Part shown: positions 5,913 through 7,639 of the stretch, piece by piece
Layout of the letters: the number at the start of each line of letters is the position of its first letter
Numbering within the stretch: the stretch's first letter is position 1
Source: CAYJGN01 sp964369635
Lineage (GTDB): Bacteria; Bacillota; Clostridia; Oscillospirales; Ruminococcaceae
Direction: 5' to 3'
Assembly: GCA_964369635.1 (NCBI GenBank)
Contig: CAYJGN010000065.1
Coordinates: 1-7,639, forward strand
Length of the DNA: 7,639 bases
The notes under the pieces: model-generated
What the model was told of the DNA's origin: nothing
The model's input: only the letters and a program-made list of their open reading frames with translations
The model's database searches: none
Translations under genes and position numbers: made by a program

Positions 5913-7196
5913 ATGAAAAAATGGATTATTGCAACTTTAGCTCTAATGATGTCTGTTTTACTTGTGGCTTGCGGTGGAGGAGACGATAAATCGTCTGAAA
6001 ATTCATCTAAAAGCATCTCTGAAACTGCCGATAACGCACTTGAGGGAAAATATCTTCTCTCCGCTATGTCTTCTTTAGGCGGTGAGATGAACTACGCAGA
6101 CCTCGTGTTTATGGAGATGGCAGAAGATACCTATTTTGAATTTTCACCTGATGGGACTGGGACAATGTCTCTTTCTGGAGAATCAACACTTGGTGAAGTA
6201 GAGTATGATTTTGATGCAGGAACTATGGAAATAGAGGGTGAATCATCAACATTTGAGCTTGATGGAGATGTCCTTATTCTTTATTCAACCGACCCCGATT
6301 TTGGCGAATCACGAATGGTTTTCACCAAAGAAGGCAGTCCTCTATGGGATGAAATAAAAGAACAAAAGAGCGAATTCGATACATTTTTAGATGATCTCAC
6401 CTCCTTTGAGTCCCCAACTACATCGCTCGAAACCGGCTCAGAATGGTACGGCACGATGGCAATAGCAAACTACACCGGACCAAACAATCGCGAGGGAGTT
6501 TTTGATGTAACTGCAAGTATTATGGATTCTGATGTTGGGCCATATTTCGAAGTCTATGACGGTTCACAAACAGGTGCAATTAGCATGTATATCGAGCTAT
6601 ACAGTACATATTTTATACCGATTATAGATGACCAAGCTTGGACCTTTAACAAATACCTCACGGAAGATGATCTTTTTGACCTATCACCTATATTTTTCGA
6701 TGGCGCATTAGAATTTATCTACCATTATGATTACGATGGCGAGTCGTTTGATGTTCATATTTTCTTACGTGAAACAGGCACCCCTTGGAACGAACTTTAT
6801 GACCTACTTCCACCGAGCTATGAAGAGTATGTAGCTGAATTTGGGCTTGATAGCGATACCAGTGATGGAGGTGAGGATATGAATGAATCTCAACCAGAAG
6901 AAGATACAAACAATCAAGTAGTAGCACAAGGACCACTCACAAAAGAAAAGCTCCTTGAGTTTTACTCAGCGCATACAGGTTCCGCAGGTTCTACAAACGG
7001 CTCTTTTATCTCGATGAACTATGATGAAATAGTAGCGCTTTTTGGCGAAGAACCAGTTCAAAGCACAAGTGAGCATCATAGCGAGCACACTTATAGCTAT
7101 CACGCTATTGATGACTCTGGTGCAAATATAACATTCTTGTTTGAAGAAAAAGATGGCGTCCTTGACTGCCAATCTGTTTCAAAGAACTTTAGCTGA
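5913..7196 (+). CDS. Acidic multidomain surface lipoprotein, function unknown
   Basis: The product is 427 residues from ATG 5913, which has AAAGG about ten bases upstream; an in-frame ATG at 5895 overlaps that site and is unlikely. Residues 1-20 are a lipoprotein signal ending in the lipobox LVAC, so C20 should be lipidated and the protein held on the outer face of the membrane. After a Gly/Ser/Asp linker come two beta-rich regions, about 40-145 and 175-297, which end alike (TKEGSPLWDEI and RETGTPWNEL) and may be a duplicated lipocalin-like domain. A very acidic linker (about 312-335) leads to a C-terminal domain (341-427; LTKEKLLEFY, NYDEIVALFGEEP, GVLDCQSVSKNF) whose layout recalls the SmpA/OmlA or BLIP-like fold. 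A His cluster lies at 388-397. I cannot name a ligand. It is monocistronic, with a terminator at 7252. Confidence 0.85.
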   Translation: MKKWIIATLALMMSVLLVACGGGDDKSSENSSKSISETADNALEGKYLLSAMSSLGGEMNYADLVFMEMAEDTYFEFSPDGTGTMSLSGESTLGEVEYDFDAGTMEIEGESSTFELDGDVLILYSTDPDFGESRMVFTKEGSPLWDEIKEQKSEFDTFLDDLTSFESPTTSLETGSEWYGTMAIANYTGPNNREGVFDVTASIMDSDVGPYFEVYDGSQTGAISMYIELYSTYFIPIIDDQAWTFNKYLTEDDLFDLSPIFFDGALEFIYHYDYDGESFDVHIFLRETGTPWNELYDLLPPSYEEYVAEFGLDSDTSDGGEDMNESQPEEDTNNQVVAQGPLTKEKLLEFYSAHTGSAGSTNGSFISMNYDEIVALFGEEPVQSTSEHHSEHTYSYHAIDDSGANITFLFEEKDGVLDCQSVSKNFS

Positions 7197-7245
7197 TGTG
7201 AAAACTTTGCAATTTAGCAAATTATTATTAAAAAGTTTTATATAC

Positions 7246-7282
7246 AAAAATATCCCCCACTTTACTTTGGGGGATGTTTTTT
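7246..7282. terminator. Bidirectional intrinsic terminator shared by the lipoprotein gene and the minus-strand RNA
   Basis: ATCCCCC(A) at 7252-7259 pairs with (T)GGGGGAT at 7268-7275, an 8-bp stem with an 8-base loop. Six Ts (7277-7282) follow on the plus strand, and ATTTTT (7251-7246) follows on the minus strand. It stops transcription from both sides of convergent units. Confidence 0.9.
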
Positions 7283-7386
7283 ATTTATAAGTGAGGGTTG
7301 CACCTACGGTACAACTCGCTCGAACCCATCAAGCCTTTTTCGCAAAACTTTTTCTGCATTTATCTAAACACCCTCAGGATGAACTG

Positions 7387-7471
7387 CCGAGCCGTGCACC
7401 ATAAAACATTCCACTGGACTGTTTTAGCAGATCTACAGATGTGGCCTACTGCTTAAATCCAAGCCATGCAC
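7387..7471 (-). repeat. 13-base direct repeat within the candidate RNA
   Basis: Plus-strand ccgagccgtgcac (7387-7399) and ccaagccatgcac (7459-7471) differ at two positions, both G/A (C/U in the minus-strand RNA). Their GUGCA parts pair with each other to close the two-hairpin domain between them. Confidence 0.65.
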
Positions 7472-7483
7472 AAAATAGATACC

Positions 7484-7541
7484 CAAAAAGCATAGCGTCG
7501 CAGGCGCAAACCGAAAATGCGACTATGTTCAAAAAGCATAG
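7484..7541 (-). repeat. 12-base direct repeat bracketing an RNA hairpin
   Basis: The sequence caaaaagcatag occurs at 7484-7495 and 7530-7541 on the plus strand, flanking the hairpin 7491-7527. Both copies contain catag, so either could pair with ctatg at 7523-7527. Stem 7592-7536 uses the second copy, so the first and second hairpins share repeat sequence. Confidence 0.75.
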
Positions 7542-7595
7542 TAAAAGAAGAAAGAAGATGCCATAAAAAATGACATCTTCTTTTTATCATGCTAA

Positions 7596-7604
7596 ATTAT
7601 ATCA
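7596..7604 (-). promoter_or_regulatory. Extended -10 promoter of the candidate RNA
   Basis: On the minus strand, TGATATAAT is a perfect TATAAT with the TG extension. No good -35 is present at 17-18 bases. The predicted start near 7590 falls at the base of the first hairpin. Confidence 0.55.
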
Positions 7605-7639
7605 GTATGTGTAAACCCCTGTTTGCGGTGAAATTGCTG

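Larger units (their letters stand above)
7246..7590 (-). ncRNA. Candidate structured non-coding RNA, family not recognised
   Basis: About 345 nt run from a good extended -10 promoter (7604-7596) to the shared terminator, with no credible ORF. Reading the minus strand, stems in order are 7592-7536, 7527-7491 (CATAG/TCGCA arms), a closing stem 7471-7466 with 7399-7394 that encloses hairpins 7453-7426 and 7425-7403, then hairpins 7381-7369, 7357-7342, 7334-7318 and 7315-7297. Six of these stems (7592-7536, 7471/7394, 7381, 7357, 7334 and 7315) contain G-U pairs that would be A-C mismatches in a plus-strand transcript, which argues for the minus strand and for selection on RNA structure. I do not see the conserved cores of RNase P RNA, tmRNA, SRP RNA or a T-box. 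It could be a known class that I cannot name by eye. Confidence 0.65.

Noticed and set aside
7529..7576. A 15-codon minus-strand frame, MSFFMASSFFFYYAF, that looks like a Phe/Tyr attenuator leader peptide.
   Set aside because: It lies within the polypyrimidine arm of the first RNA hairpin, has no spaced ribosome binding site, and no aromatic biosynthesis gene lies downstream on that strand.

Overview
The window is AT-rich DNA that looks like a low-GC Gram-positive anaerobe, most likely a Clostridia-type Firmicute. The signs are strong AGGAGG-type ribosome binding sites, intrinsic terminators with clean U-runs, a lipoprotein with a classic lipobox, and promoters that all carry an extended -10 element. 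No gene here fixes the genus. There is no phage, transposase or CRISPR in the window.

Layout. Positions 1-1123 (minus) hold a two-gene operon: a DUF368/PopT-type undecaprenyl-phosphate translocase, followed after 9 bases by the start of a membrane-anchored glycerophosphodiester phosphodiesterase that runs off the left edge. Positions 1124-1765 are a 640-base non-coding gap. It holds the operon's promoter and leader hairpin, a G/T-only tandem repeat, a GC-rich cloverleaf-like nested palindrome that abuts the repeat, an AT-rich stretch with nothing recognisable, and the enolase terminator. Positions 1766-3061 (minus) encode enolase with its own promoter and terminator. Positions 3299-4561 (minus) encode a c-di-GMP phosphodiesterase (degenerate GGDEF plus intact EAL), and 4686-5552 (minus) an MBL-fold metallohydrolase. 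A 360-base divergent region follows. A multidomain acidic lipoprotein lies at 5913-7196 (plus). Positions 7197-7639 contain no protein gene but do contain a shared bidirectional terminator and, reading leftwards, a series of about nine hairpins behind a good promoter: a candidate structured RNA of about 345 nt that I do not recognise.

How the parts relate. The translocase, phosphodiesterase and lipoprotein are envelope functions. Enolase is a stand-alone glycolytic gene. The EAL protein is a signalling enzyme in its own transcription unit. Nothing ties these into one pathway. The two items that go beyond routine annotation are the minus-strand structured RNA at 7246-7590, whose stems contain G-U pairs only when read on the minus strand, and the cloverleaf palindrome at 1409-1515 with its adjoining G/T repeat.
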